Source: Akebia trifoliata (lineage: Eukaryota > Streptophyta > Magnoliopsida > Ranunculales > Lardizabalaceae). Taken from it: 64,000 nt of DNA. This document shows positions 9,576 to 22,812 of this stretch, piece by piece. Position numbers and translations under genes: made by a program. Numbering within the stretch: position 1 is the first letter of the stretch; the number at the start of each line of letters is the position of its first letter. The stretch is from NCBI GenBank assembly GCA_017979445.1, contig CM030709.1:2604001-2668000 (forward strand). The letters are read 5' to 3'. Below the pieces are notes generated by a model. The model saw only the letters and a list, made by a program, of their open reading frames with translations, had not been told where the DNA came from and did no database searches.

Positions 9576-12500
9576 TACCACTAACAAAATTCATCTTTTT
9601 GGAATACTCTTTTTATTCTAACCCTTGGATTTCACATGTACACGATCAAGATTGCGAGTGAACATATGAGTTCCCTTTCCATGTGTCTACCAATCACGAC
9701 CCTTATCTAAATGCCTACATCTTCAACCTCAAGCTAAACACCATTAAGTTTTCTTTTCAAAACCAGCAAGTTTTTGATTAACTGATTTTACCCTCATCTT
9801 TGACCTTAAAATTCTATCTACTTCAACTTCAAGCCTCAAGAATAAGATAATGATTTTTGGAGAAGTAGATGATGAGTTAAAACCTATATGAGTTTGGAAT
9901 TGTGACAAGACAAGAACTCAGGATTCATGGTTCTCTAGTAGATTAAGGACTGGGGCACTTAAAAGTTTCCCATCTTTTTTTAGATTTATATTCTCTAGCA
10001 TGTAAATAAATCGTTGATTTTTTGAAAAACATGTGATCATTTCATGTCACTCTTTCAATCCACGATTTAATCCAAATTTATTCTCATTTTAATAATTTGT
10101 CCTTAGTTTTCCAAATTTTCCACTTCGCATCCAAAATTTTGTAAATATGATTTCTAGAAAATGGATTGTAGCACATTAATTTGGAGAATTGTAGAAGAAA
10201 AATCACCTGTTTTGGAAGGCTTCAATTGGCATTTAAAAAAAATTAAATTATAATTAAATTAAAAAAAATGTAGCTAAGGGAAAAAGGCGCAAGACGAGAA
10301 GCACATCTGAGTGAAGCAAGGCATAATAAAATTATAATATAATTACAACGTTATTTTTTTTAAAATGTGTAGAAGTGAGTTCTATAAATAAATTAAAGTA
10401 TTCAACAATTCAAGAAGAAGAAGCAATAACAACACGTGTTGTTGTTGCAACATAATAACTAGAGTTGTCAATGGATGAGTCCGAACTACGCTTGGTTGAT
10501 CCCTAACCCTAAGACCAAATCTATACTACCTCACCTCTCTTGGGTCTAAATCGATTAAGCCTTACCTTCCCCCCGATCCCCAACTGGGTTCAACAAAATG
10601 TAAAATTAATTATTTTTAATAGTAAAATGTATATTTTTCAAATAAATCTTTTTTAAATGTAAAGATTATACAATCAGTACGCACTTACATATGCATTTGG
10701 GTAATAATTGGTGTTGTAGAATGTCCCTCATTATTCATTAATTTACTAGGAAATTACCTTTAATTAACCAAATTTGATTAGTTTAGAAAAACTAATTTAA
10801 ATTACTAAAAACTTCCTAATCCCTAGATTTTAAAAACTATTTCACAAACATTAATTCAAGATATTTTAGTAGGCGGCCGTGCGAACGTGTACCCCAGCTA
10901 TCACAAATTATGACGTAGACTCTCCCACTTGGGGAGATCTTAGGCGAGCACCCCTCCCACGTGCAATGGAGGTTGCTAACCTAGGCCATGGACCTTCTTG
11001 ATCATCCATTGACCCCGTCCAGGTAAGTATGGTTCAATGTTCAATTTCAATTCATATTTAAACACCATATTTCCTTTTCTACTCTTATTTTTCTTCGATG
11101 TGGGACTAAAACACTGTAACTATAATAATGTACTTTGCTTTTTATTATAAAAAATAGAGAGTGGATATGAGTGAGACGGATAAACAATAACGATATCAAT
11201 TAGGGCTGTAAATGGATCAGTTTCAGGTTCGATTAGTACCAATAAGAAGTTTCTTATTGTCGAACCCAATTGGATCTATCATTTTAAGCTTTGGACTTGA
11301 TTAGATATAATCCGTTGTTGTAGATCCGATCGCAAAACTCAATATTTTTTAAATGGTCTTAATATGTGACGATTCGATTTGATAAATGTACAATACATTA
11401 TGTCTAAATAAAATATATAATATAAACATACATCATTTGGATATTGTCACAAATCGTATCCTCATCGGATTGAGACGTGATTGATTTAAAACCAGATTTG
11501 ATAAACCCATATCCATTATAATAGATTGGATTTTCTAATATGATCTGATCCATTGATGGCCCTATAAACCATGCTTGGACCCTCTATTACGTGGGTTATC
11601 TGTTTGAATATGGCTTCACCACTTAAGAACGATCATGTTTAAGATGGATATAATTCTTTTATTGCTTAATTAGGGGAAAACAATTCTTAATAGTTGATAC
11701 AAAAAAAAAAAAGTTGATTCAGTTGCATCGACTGCAATGAGAGTTCGATGTCATTATGCTAATAAAAAATGGCCCGGCATTATGTCAACGAATTAGTCTA
11801 TTATAAAAATGAGATTTCATTTGTTCAGGGACTTGAGGGCTGACCAAAAGACGGGACCACTCAACAATTGTTTGAAAAGAGATGCAATAATGCTGAAGAA
11901 ACAATAATTTCACTTGCAAACATATTTAGGTGGCATCAAATAACGGGCTTACTTGATATTGTATCGTCTTTGATCAGCAAGAAGAATATACGACTCTTCA
12001 AGAATGTGTCATTTTGAGAATTCCAACAATTTTGACCCGAATCTCGCACATATTTTGATTTCAGTCAATGATGACGCTGTAACTTCAATCCAATTAACTC
12101 TTAAGAAAGTAGTATCCGCAATTTGTGAGGGTCTTTCTAGGCTTTAGGAATATAAGAAAAATGTACTAGAAATAAGATGAGTGAATTACTTAAATAACTC
12201 CATGGATATATTGAATCGGTTACTATTCCTGAAGAGTTAGGCTAGCCTACCAGGTCATGAGCACACATTATGGCATCCAAAAACATAATCCAATGCCACA
12301 GAGCGATTACTATGGTACATTTGTCCTGCACAGAGCAATTGTTTTCTGTGACTACGTCTCAACGATATGCTTGTTTGATCTGAGTCTTATTACCTAACTC
12401 TTGGATCAAACTACTTATTCATTCCAATTGAAATAGTTTGCCTGCTGTTCGTTTGCATTACTTTGTTGTCTGGACCTAATCGGGCTCAAGGTATGGGTAG

Positions 12501-13026
12501 GAGAAAGACAAATAGCTGCACTAAGAGAATATTTGAATCATTGATTACTAGTCTGTCAATTTCGGCCAATGGCTGTAGCAGGGGACAAAACCTCAAACAA
12601 TCAAGTGAACTTCACTGGAGCTAAAACTAAAAGTGAGGAAGAAAAGGTTTTCAATTCTCATAATGCATATAGGCATGAAATATGAAGGTTCTGTTCGGTA
12701 GCCAATTATTTGATGAAGGTGTTTTACGTGTTTTGTCCTATATGGGTTAAAAGTTTTGGTGAGGATCCAGACCATCTTCTTCACCAAAAATCAACTCTTA
12801 CCGAAATTTCTAACCCCAGTTTACAAGTTGAAGAATCGTGGACCGTCCATTTCTTTGTAAACCACTTTTGATGGGATTAGAAATTTTGGAATGTGCTGAT
12901 TTTTGGTGAGAATGATCTTGGCACATCCCGAAACTTCCAACCCATATATGATGCGTTGGCCAAATAGTTGGCGGCCAAACAGGACCCAGAGTTTTCTGGA
13001 TCTAACATTATTGCAGAAGACAATTA
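9576..13026. other. Intergenic region with decayed repeats
   Basis: No gene could be supported. A possible hAT-like MITE spans about 11201-11564, where a TAGGGCTGTAAATGGATCAG start mirrors an end reading CTGATCCATTGATGGCCCTA. A GC-richer block at about 10870-11030 has no identifiable coding sequence. Around 11990-12170 there are short open stretches with no recognised domain. Confidence 0.45.
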
Positions 13027-13578
13027 GGGTATGTTTGATTGCACATGGAAAATAGGGTGGAAAATCAATTTCCATGGAAAATGACATTTTTCAAGTGTTT
13101 GATTGCACATGAAAATGGAATTCATTTTCCACCCCATTCAAAAAGTCCACTAAATCATGGATTTCACTTTCCCACCCATATGGGTGGGAAAATGAAATCC
13201 ACCCATATTTTCCATCACCAATTCTTCCCTACCACCACCACCACTATCACCACCACCATCACCATTACACTAACCTCGTCATCGCCATCGTGGCCGCCAC
13301 CGTCGTCGCCGTTGTGACCGCCACCGTTGTCGCCACATCCTCCCCCCCCCCCCCCCCCCCCTTGTCCCTTCTTCTTCTTCTCCCCCTTCTTTTTCTTCCC
13401 CCCTCCTATCATCTTCTTCCTCCTTCTCCTCTTCTTTTTTCTCATATTTTTCCATGATTTTATTCATGTGAAATCCAAACAATGGAATTTTGATTTTCCA
13501 ACCCTACCTATTCCACAACTAATTTCCCTGGATTTCAAATTCCATGGAAAGTGACTTTCCATGCAATCAAACATACCC
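13027..13578 (+). mobile_element. PIF/Harbinger (Tourist-like) MITE, copy 1
   Basis: A 552-bp element with terminal inverted repeats GGGTATGTTTGATTGCA at the left and the complement TGCAATCAAACATACCC at the right. It is flanked by TTA on both sides (13024-13026 and 13579-13581). A TTA target duplication and a GGG terminus are diagnostic of the PIF/Harbinger superfamily. There is a subterminal inner repeat (GTTTGATTGCACATG). The core is a low-complexity block of CCACCA-type triplets and a run of 20 C. There is no transposase, so it is non-autonomous. A second copy, inverted, lies at 35090-35821. Confidence 0.85.
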
Positions 13579-13581
13579 TTA

Positions 13582-14409
13582 GGTTGAAGAATGGGCATGG
13601 GCTTACTTACTGTTCAGTGGACATCACACAAGAACATCTTCCTCCCTCAACCTAAGCTTATAGTCTCATAGTCCTACAAATCCCATGTTCGACAGGTGTT
13701 TCAGTATCAAGTTCCTTCCAGAAACAATTCTGGGTGGAAATTTTGAACAATGAAATCAGAGAAGTTTCAAGTCTCGTGAAATTTCTCCATGAATTCTGAA
13801 GTCCAACTCCAAGTTTCAGCTAAGGTGATGTTAAACAAGAACACAACATTAATTTATATCTCAAATCCCCAATTGTGTCCAAGGATCATTGAGTTCATAA
13901 AAGAAAATACCATATCTAAATAGAATCCACAAGAACATATGAGAGCTACCTCTATTTCTCCTACATAGCTCTTATAAAAGCTTGTTATTCAGCTTTCCTC
14001 AAACACTCAAAAACTATACAGAGTTTATTGTCTATCAATAAAACTCAAACACCAAAGCTGCCAAAATGTGATAAAGAAACTAACTTGAAAAAAAAAAAAA
14101 AAAAACTAATTGAAAATCAGAGATGATACTGCCTACCACTTTCTCTTGTGCCTGTTGATGATGATTCTTTCTGATTTGGCAGGAGAAGACAAAGAAAACT
14201 GAATTTTTGTGATACAGCGGAGAGGTTAAATTGTGCTGTTGGAAGAAGACTAATGTTACTGAATTACCAACCTTGTTTCTTGCTGAACCATCTTTGCCTG
14301 CATCATATAAATGATAAAAGAGACTTCATTTACAAAGGAGAATCATAAACAAAAAGATGAGTAAGTTTGTTGGGAAAAACTTATAAACGAGGGGATCAAT
14401 GAACTCACA
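13582..14409. other. 3' flank of CAC3, no other gene seen
   Basis: AT-rich DNA between the MITE and the CAC3 stop codon, presumably including the CAC3 3' UTR. No other feature could be supported. Confidence 0.5.
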
Positions 14410-17400
14410 TTAACCAAAGCGGTGGCTTTGGGTTGCACCTAAATTAATCTCTACTCTTGTCGACCCATCACCATCAGAGTTCGAACCATCTTCTTTCAGA
14501 GCCTCCGGGTTCAAACTTCTATCTACTGCTCCAGAAGATTCCATGACTTGTGCAATCTCCACTTTCAGCTTCTCGTGCTTCTCAATCAATTCCGAGGAAC
14601 TCAGAGATTCTGCAAGGCTCTGCTTGATCTCCTGCTTCAAAGCCTCAATCTTATTTTTTAATTCGAGGTCAGGCGTCTTTCCCGCCTTCACCAACTCCAA
14701 CTTAAGTAGCTCTATCTTGTTCTTAAGATCTGTTGAGTTGATAACATCTTCTATTCCCTCAAAAATTTCCTCACTAAGTTCATCAATCTTCACCTTGAAA
14801 TCAGGTAATAAGGTCTGCTCGCTGAAGTCCTTTGCTACTAGTTCAACCTCCAAATTCAAGGACTTGAGCACATCAACCAATTCCAACTCTATCTCCTTCT
14901 TCACCTTCACCATCTTCTCCTTCAGTTCATGATCAAGATCTCCATCTGTGGACACCTCAGCACTAGCAATATCAGCCTTAAGTGCATCGATCTTCTCCTT
15001 TATATCAGACCGATCCATGACTTCTTTGAATCTCTTATTTATTTCCTGTCTCAGTGTCATTGCTTTATCATTCTGCTCCGAGAGTTTCTTGGCTTTAGAT
15101 ATTTCCTTAAGCATGTCAAGCTTATTATTCAAGCTTGCGTAATTTGGAGCCTCTGAGAGACCAAGGTTGAACTCCTGTGTAAGTTTCTCAATCTTGTCTT
15201 TTAGGCCTGGATTCATAAGTTGGTCAGATGAACTCTTTGCTTTAGCAAATTCATCCCGTAGCATCTCAAGCTTGCCCTTTAAGCCCATTGCTTCAACAGC
15301 CTCAGAAAATTCCAGATCAACCTCCCTTCTCAATTTCTCTAGCATCTCATTAAGACCCAACTCTGGAGGCTTGGAAGATGACGATTCCCTGGCTTCCAAA
15401 ATTTTCAGTTTGAGCTTTTCGACCTCATCCTCCAATTCAAGGTCTGGTGTTTTGCTAATCTCCCCCTTTTGAACAACCGGTTCATCTTTCCTTTTCATGT
15501 TGATTTTCCTTACTGGATCTACTGGAAGTCCTTCTTGAAACCCACCTAGATGACGGAACTTGAGAAACCGATGCCGCAGTAACTGTGGAGTGTCCATCTT
15601 CTGGAGTTCCTGTAAAAGATAAGAGATTTCAGACCACAATTCAATGAAAAAAAAAAAAAAAAATTATTTGCATACAAATTTTATTATAACTGATGCTTAC
15701 ATCCATTGCTTCAACGATGGCTTTTTTTATTTGTTGAGATGCCCAAGATGGATCAGCATGTGCACCGCCCAAGGGTTCCTGTTAAAGGGCAGAAATTCCT
15801 TAAGGGTAAAAACACTATAACAAGAAGATTTCCTAGGAAAGGCGAGTGTGAGTAGAAATGGTCCATATATTTCTAGCTCTCATCAGAGTCCCAAAAGCTT
15901 TAGGATTTTTCAAACCATAAACGTACAGTGAAACTATACCCAATGCCTAGATAGGTAATTTAGCAAACAGACATGATTATTCATTAAATATTCCTTTGAA
16001 GAAGAAGGTGCATTGCATCAAACTTGGGAGATTATTATGAACAAATAAAGGGGAAAAAAACAAACAAATATGTCACTACAGAAGAGCTTAAAGTGGAGAA
16101 GAACAATACAGGGATGATGCCATCAGCAACTTTCAGCTTACACAACTCTGGAGCAGTAATCCTCAACTTCTCAGCTGCCTGCAAAGATGAGGAATCTCAA
16201 ATGTCCATGAAAAATGAAAATTAGGCTTATATGGATAACCTCAAGGGTTTCATGATTAATTTATACCTTTGGAGAAGCTTTGGCAGTCTTCCATAAGATC
16301 GCTGCACAGGCTTCTGGGCTGTAGCATAAAAATATAATGAGGAAAAAAATTGGATGACAATCATATGCAAATATTTAAATGACATAATGACAAGAAGATA
16401 GCTCAAGAGCAGACTTGCAGAGATAAAAGCCAATTAACTAAAAAAACTTACTGATTAGGACCAGATGAAATAGGTTCACACTACCCAATTGATATTATAT
16501 CATACTAATAGTAAGAATGAAGCACTTGAAGTCAAAGTCCACAGCAGACTAATATAAAGCCCCTCCCAAACTAGGCAACTGAGAAATTGACAAGTCAGGC
16601 AGTATGTAAAGTAACTGGCACTCCAAACCCTAATCAGGGACTGCCTATCTTGTTTTAGGTGCTAGCAGTCCAAGCCAAGAGAAAACTTAACCACACTGGT
16701 CTAATTTAGATTTAGAAATCCTTAAAAAGAGTTCCTACAGCTTTTCCTTGATCTCCTTGTCCCTCACCTAGGCGCTCTGATCAACGTCCTTTGTGTTTAA
16801 CATGGTCTATGTCCCAGCTTTCTCTCTCATTCATGCAAGTCTGGAAAAATCTTTAATCACCCTCTCAAGTACCGAACCTTTAATTTTATACGTATAAGCG
16901 CTGATTGCAATCATTATTATTCTCATAAGAACATGCATAAGTGTCATATAATATGAGGATAGGCCTGGATAGGTGCTATCAGTGCCTAAGAAGCACCTGT
17001 TAAAATATCTTATAAATAACATGTAAAGTATAATAGCCCAGTCGAGTTCTGTGAAAAACAAGAACACAAATACAATCCTTGGCTCACTAACATATCTGGG
17101 TTGATGAAAGAAGTAAATGACCATATAAAAAGGAAAAAAAAAATTAATAAAAAGGGGAAAGGAAAGTTGTGGTAAACAAAGTAATTAAATGCACTATAAC
17201 GAGTGAACCAAGGGAGAAAATGCTAGAAGATAAATCTATTCTGCTGAAAAAGCAGGATATCATTGATTTTTTGTTATACTGATCAAGTTGATTCAACCCA
17301 GAAAACAATCAAAATATCACGGTAATCATATGTTGAAACCAAGATAAAGTTTGTATTTTTAACATATTTGATCACCTTGTTGGCATGCAAAAGATCTAAA

Positions 17401-19700
17401 AATAAAAAAAAAGCTACGTAGCACAAACCAGATGATGATTTCACATTATTAAGTAGAGGTGCTACCAAAGCAAAGACTAAATAAAGAATACCGAAATCAC
17501 CTGGCAACATAGAAAACCGCATTTTCAAGCATTAGTAATTTATTAGCACATCCAATGGCAAGAGCACCACCAGAACCACCTTCTCCAATAACGATAGAAA
17601 CAATTGGAACCTTCAGACCAAACATAGTCCTCAAATTGTGGGCTATGGACTCACCCTGAATGCATTAAAGTAAACAATTTAGTTGAGCCAATTTTAATGA
17701 ATGAGATTTCTTACAAATAAAATCAAGTCCATACTTGGCCTAGTTCCTCTGATTTGAGGTCAGCAAAAGCCCCCGGTGTATCGATGAAAGTGACTATAGG
17801 AAATCCATGTAGATCCGCATAATACATCATACGTAGGGCTTTCCGGTAACTGTGTGAACATCAGATTTCTTTCCTTAAATTCTTAGATTGATCATCAAGG
17901 ACTTGAGCATTAAGTATTTCAAAGATTCTCACAATAAAATTGATGGCTTTCATTCTACGTTCCATTAGAATGTTAAATGCAACAGAAAAACAGAAGAATT
18001 CTTTCAACATATTCTTATGTATATCTTAAAGCATAATTCCATCACCCAAAAGGACATACCCATGTGGAGTAGGCATTCCAAAATTACGTTGAATGTTCTC
18101 CTTTGTATTTCTGCCTTTTTGATGACCCATGAACATGTAACTTCTACCATCTATGCTTCCAAGACCAGTAACAATGGCAGGGTCATCATAACCTGCTCGA
18201 TCACCATGAAGCTCTATCCACTGGACAAAAGAAAACCAAAGAAATGGTATGAGATAATTTTTCACGATACATCAAAAAAATACCATATAATTGAATGAAA
18301 TGTAGATAAAAATAATTGGAATTCAACATGCCCATGGGAAACTAACAGACCTTCTCAGTAATATTAAATATATGGTCAAGAAATGTAGGCCTGTTAGGAT
18401 GCCGAGCAATATTCACACGTTGTATTGGAGTAAGATGTGTATATAGATCCTTTAGAGCCTGAAATCAACATTACAACTGTCAGAAGCATTCCCAGCAAGA
18501 AACCATTTTGCCAAGAGATTCACAATGGAACAACTAAAGCAGAATGGATGAACATTCCCACCAATCCAAGATAAGATGTCACCTTGTAAAAAGGTGGGGG
18601 GGGGGGGGGGGCGCGGAAAAACAAAGCTGGATGCATACAAGTACCACTAAGTATAACAGACTTAGATCTAAAATGGCTGAATTCTATAGGAGCTAGTACA
18701 AGTTGGATTAAGATTAGTAATGCAATGTTCAATAAATTTATTTGTCTGAAAACTTGAACGAAGTACAATTGCTAGCACACCTACATTTTTCGTTACCAAC
18801 TTCGGTAAAGAATACATTAAAGTTTACCTCATGACAACAAATTAGGCAGTTTTATCCATAAACTATTTTGAGGTTTTTCCAATCCAATCTATTCAGATAA
18901 CTCTTAAATGCAAAATTTGGAAATCGAGTAAATTACTGGGGGAAAAAAAGGCAAAATATCTGCATTTATGTGTCCTTCCACGGTAACTTTCTTTCACAAA
19001 TTTCGTCGATTATTGCATAGATTTTGTGCCAATTGGTATGGGAATCCATTTCTACACATGCTTAATAATTGAATGAGCTTCCGATATAATATAGAAAACC
19101 ATGCATATTTCAGAACTATGATTCAAGATTCTGCAAACCCCACATAAATTTATCATATATGAAGATAAAAGCTTAATTTTACGAGGGCGAAAGAAATCTA
19201 TACCTGATGATACTTATTCTCCAATGAGATGATCTGATCACTGAAATCCAGACCAGTTTCATTTGCCATCTTTCGTACCTGCATGCAAGAAACTTTGAAT
19301 TCAGAATCAAACTGTTACACAACCTCAATTAAAAATTCAACCTGTATTTGAAGCAAGCTTAGGGATTGCTTACATCTATAATCTTCTTCTCCAGATCCAT
19401 AAGTGGTCTCTCGAATTCCAAAGTAACCGGTTTCGGCTTCTCCTTCAAAGGCTTGAAATGTGAGAGATGACTAAGAACACCTCCTTTAACATTCGGATCC
19501 GCTTCATCAGGCCATGGGTACTCGTGCTTCTTCCCTTTCCTGATCTTCGCAACTATGGTGAAATCCCTCTTAATGGAACCCAATCGTGCCCTCCCTAGGG
19601 CCCTTAAAGGAACGCCATTGACACCATTGCATGAGCTTCGGAAAAGATCCGAAGCCGAAGAAACAGAAAATGTAACTGGAGATTGAGGTATGGAAGCCAT
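14410..19700 (-). CDS. CAC3: Acetyl-CoA carboxylase carboxyltransferase subunit alpha, plastidial
   Basis: Nuclear-encoded alpha subunit of the carboxyltransferase half of heteromeric plastid acetyl-CoA carboxylase. It pairs with plastid-encoded AccD to move the carboxyl group from biotin to acetyl-CoA, the committed step of fatty-acid synthesis. Ten coding exons (19700-19374, 19278-19204, 18458-18351, 18220-18060, 17849-17735, 17655-17501, 16318-16267, 16178-16110, 15778-15701, 15609-14410) join in frame to 779 residues, close to Arabidopsis CAC3. The N-terminus is transit-peptide-like. Landmarks are [34 protein letters not shown], the crotonase-type [12 protein letters not shown] (about 286-297), and [15 protein letters not shown]. 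The last 400 residues, all in exon 10, are charged coiled coil with repeated LKxKIExLK-like units, as usual in plants. A start two codons upstream (19706) is possible. Confidence 0.96.
18596..18611. repeat. Mononucleotide run of 16 G in a CAC3 intron
   Basis: An uninterrupted G tract followed by CGCGG, in the intron between exons 2 and 3. Such runs slip easily and may be miscounted. Confidence 0.8.
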
Positions 19701-20200
19701 TACCAAGCTCTAAATCTCCTGACAAATCAACCCAATTAGATTTCTAATCTCACTGTAATTTTCCCCCAAAACCTGAATAAGGTCAGAGAAATCAAATTAA
19801 GCAAAAACAAATAAAACAGCTCGAAATTATTGAAATATAAACTACATGTCGAATAAATAAAAACACCAGAATCAGATCAATATTGCTTCGAAACAAACAC
19901 AAACATCAAAAACTACGAAAGAAACAAAAAATTCTTGTAATCAAACCAAAGAACTAAAAAAATACCAGAAAAATCAGTAAAAAATCTGCTTCAGATGTCT
20001 GGGAACAAAGCAGAAAAGGTCGGATCCGGTAATGGTGAAGATAATGAGGGAGAGAAGGATTTGAATCCTAAAAAAACAGAGAAAGATGAAGAAGAGAGGA
20101 GAAAGAAGAGAAAACCCTACAATGGAGAACACAAGAGCAACAATAGAAGATTATTATGTAGGGAATGGGTTTGGAACATCGAACTGATCGTCAATTGTTT
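19701..20200 (-). promoter_or_regulatory. CAC3 5' leader with probable 5'-UTR intron
   Basis: A leader segment at 19701-19772 begins after a good acceptor (TTATTCAG, minus strand). Upstream, about 20000-20160 on the minus strand is strongly pyrimidine-rich (repeated TCTTCTTTCTCC), as in many plant 5' UTRs. A non-coding first exon and a leader intron of roughly 200 bp are likely. The plus-strand open frame at 19995-20315 is simply the complement of this leader. Confidence 0.5.
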
Positions 20201-20329
20201 TTTCTTATTTTCAGGTAGAGAGCTCTCGAAAGAGATCAAAAAATTTCGATACTCCTTAAGCAGGGAAAAGGAATTGGATATATACTCCTCGTATCAAAAA
20301 ACGATACGAAAGTGAGCAGATACTGACAC

Positions 20330-21490
20330 CTTATTGGAGGAGCTGATTTACTATATCGAGTAGATCCAATTAATAAAAGACCACTGTTATTGACACTCCA
20401 ACTTTTATTTATTACACCTCAATTTTCTATATTATTTATCCGTCATTGATACACTATAGAAATTTTTTCAAGTTAGAATAATGACTTTTTACGCTCTCTC
20501 TGCATACGTCCCCTTACATGGCATTGTGTATCCCATAGAAAAAGATCTATGATTCTAACTCATGCCACGTTAAGGAATCCAAAGGCAGTATCAAAATATT
20601 TTACAATTTCAATAATTATTTACAATTAGGATCATATAAAATCTTAAACCTATGTATCTAAATAAGAGAGAAAGATTATATTGACACCCCAATTTTTACT
20701 TATTTTTAGTCATTGACTTTTTTTAATAAGGTATACTAAGTAAAAGTTAGGTATCAGTAACTACTCTCTAATAAAATTATCAAATTTTATGATTAATTAA
20801 TTAATTAAAAGTCACCAATCAAGTGGAATTCTATTGTAGAGATACATCACAAGTTTGTAAGAAAAATGAAAATAAGCATTAAAAATCAAGGTTTTGGATG
20901 TTTTGATATGGACGTAGTAAATTTGTAACTCTCTTGACGTGTCCATCTCTCGATGCTTCTTATAACTTCTTGTGTTAGGAGGCCGCATCAAACTCGTGCT
21001 GGCTGTGAGACACCTTTGTTTATTAATGAGCCAGCGATTTTCGGTGAGGCCGTTGGGGTTTGGAGTCGCTTGTCATCTCTACCTTCGCACGTGTAAATCT
21101 CTCTCGACACGTGTACACTCGATGAATTCGAGAATCTCTCCGTGTAGGTTACGCTCCGTTCGCTTTCACTTAGCTTATCATCTCAACCGTTCGATATTTG
21201 ATGTCGAACTCCAACATTATTGGACTCTAGAAGTAGTTCGGATCTAGCCCACCAAAATGCCTGATTGTTTGACCCAACCTTGATGGACCTCCACACGAAA
21301 AGGCATAATGATTGGTGAATCATAATTCCTAACACGTAATTAGTAAATTCAATGGATCAAATTATACTCAAAATCCGAACCATTTCAATATGATTGTTTC
21401 GGGTCTAGATCGGGCATTTGGATTCTGATTAGAATTTATTCCAATAGAGATCCGATTGGATAACCTATGGGATGAGTTCCCCATTCCAAT
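20330..21490. other. Intergenic region upstream of CAC3
   Basis: No gene is supported. A segment at about 20515-20570 (GTGTATCCCATAGAAAAAGATC and beyond) resembles arms of the foldback repeats at 22.7 and 28.8 kb. Short open frames here lack any recognisable domain. Confidence 0.45.
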
Positions 21491-21688
21491 CATGGTTTTA
21501 AAACTCATTTTGACATCTCATCTGATCCATGAACGAGATCGAGTCATCCCGAACGAAATTTTAAAAAATGCCTTATAATTAAGAATAAATCATGTCTTTG
21601 AGACGACTTGTCAACTTGTCTCGTTGGTGGAAGGTACCGAGACAACTCAGATGAGTCATCACGGTCTCGAACGAGATTTAAAACGATG
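21491..21688. mobile_element. hAT-type MITE, copy A
   Basis: Begins CATGGTTTTAAAACTC and ends with a diverged complement (GAGATTTAAAACGATG). It is flanked by ATTCCAAT on the left and GTTCCGAT on the right, an 8-bp target duplication with two differences. The interior shares the CGAGAC/GTCTCG-rich core of copies B-E. It is the most diverged member in the window. Confidence 0.6.
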
Positions 21689-21856
21689 GTTCCGATCGTT
21701 ATTAGACCGAATTTGGATCAAAGCATTGACATCCACTAAGAACAGGGATCTTATCAGGACCTAATCCAATAATTATTGGATCAAATTTAGATCCAAGACG
21801 GTTATTATCAGATAATCCTGGATCCAACCCGCATCCTACCCACCATCAACAGACAC

Positions 21857-22059
21857 CATGGTTTTTAAACTCGGTATTTCATCTCGTCTCGGACGAGTTT
21901 TCGATACGTTTGAGACGTCTCGTGAGACAAATCAATAAATTGAACTGTGACTCATAAATCTCGATTAAAAAAATGACTTTGTGAGTTGGTCTCATTCAGC
22001 TCTGATACCAAGTTAACTCGGGCGATACCTCTCGGTCTCGGACGAGTTTAAAAACCATG
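21857..22059. mobile_element. hAT-type MITE, copy B
   Basis: A 203-bp element with 17-bp terminal inverted repeats CATGGTTTTTAAACTCG, flanked by a perfect 8-bp duplication ACAGACAC (21849-21856 and 22060-22067). An 8-bp duplication is the hallmark of hAT transposons. The interior is rich in GTCTCGTCTCGGACGAG-like palindromes. At 21999-22010 it carries the complement of TGGTATCAGAGC, identical to a copia-type initiator-tRNA primer site. There is no coding capacity. Confidence 0.85.
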
Positions 22060-22637
22060 ACAGACACAGCTGTAATAACTGTATTTGAGCAATTTGTACT
22101 TTGGGCTTAATCCATCAATGGGCCCTTATCCAAGCTCGTATTGAAAAAACTCAGTCAAATTGCCAATCTTGATATTTTGTCTAATCCAGGACAAAGGTTC
22201 ATGGGTAATGGGCCCATTACAATGAAAATCCGGTCCAAAGTAAGAACCAACTTAGGTGGGAAAAAGTCAAAGGTATTTGTTAGATTGGCAGTTAAAGTAG
22301 GTGAGTTATTTTACCAAATAAAACATTGGTCGGTATCAATACTTATTAAAAAAATAAAAATAAATAAACACACGCACACAAAATCCTATTGTCCAAATTT
22401 ATCCCACTAATGCTTGAGTGACATTAGATTTACATGAATTTTACATTTCTTAGGTGGAGGTGGGCACATAATTTTGTACATGTATTTCCTAGTATCGCGA
22501 GGAAACAACATCTATGATTATTTGCACATCTCCATGTCAGAAACGTAAAAATTGCAGTAAATCCAATGTCATCCCAGCACAATTCAATTTATCCTAGAAA
22601 ACATTATATATTAGAGGAATAATGATTTTTGAACTAG

Positions 22638-22812
22638 AAAGTCTTCACTCGGTAGAAATGGCACGACACAGAACCATAGATCTTATTCTTTGGGATTCTC
22701 ATCTTCACATCTTCATAAAATATTGTAATTGTGTATCCTGAGGAAAAAGATGTATGATTCCGTGTCTGTGCCACGTCAGTCGAGTATTAACCGAGTAAAG
22801 ACTTTCTATTTA
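22638..22812. repeat. Foldback element, copy 1
   Basis: The arms are AGAAAGTCTTCACTCGG at the left and CCGAGTAAAGACTTTCT at the right, with further imperfect pairing inward (CACGACACAG against CTGTGCCACGTCAG). The right half contains GTGTATCCTGAGGAAA, which recurs in the foldback at 28.8 kb. A clean target duplication is not visible. Confidence 0.5.

Noticed and set aside
11990..12170. Short plausible peptide stretches (for example [22 protein letters not shown])
   Set aside because: Interrupted by stops and not matched to any family I recognise; could be chance or a very old pseudogene.
13039..13554. Open frames on both strands with poly-Pro, poly-Lys or poly-Gly runs
   Set aside because: Artefacts of the CCACCA and poly-C core of MITE copy 1.
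14543..15472. Several open frames opposite the last CAC3 exon
   Set aside because: Shadow frames of the coiled-coil exon; Ser/Phe-rich because they complement Lys/Glu codons.
19995..20315. 106-codon plus-strand frame rich in Lys and Glu
   Set aside because: It is the complement of the pyrimidine-rich CAC3 leader and has no recognisable domain.
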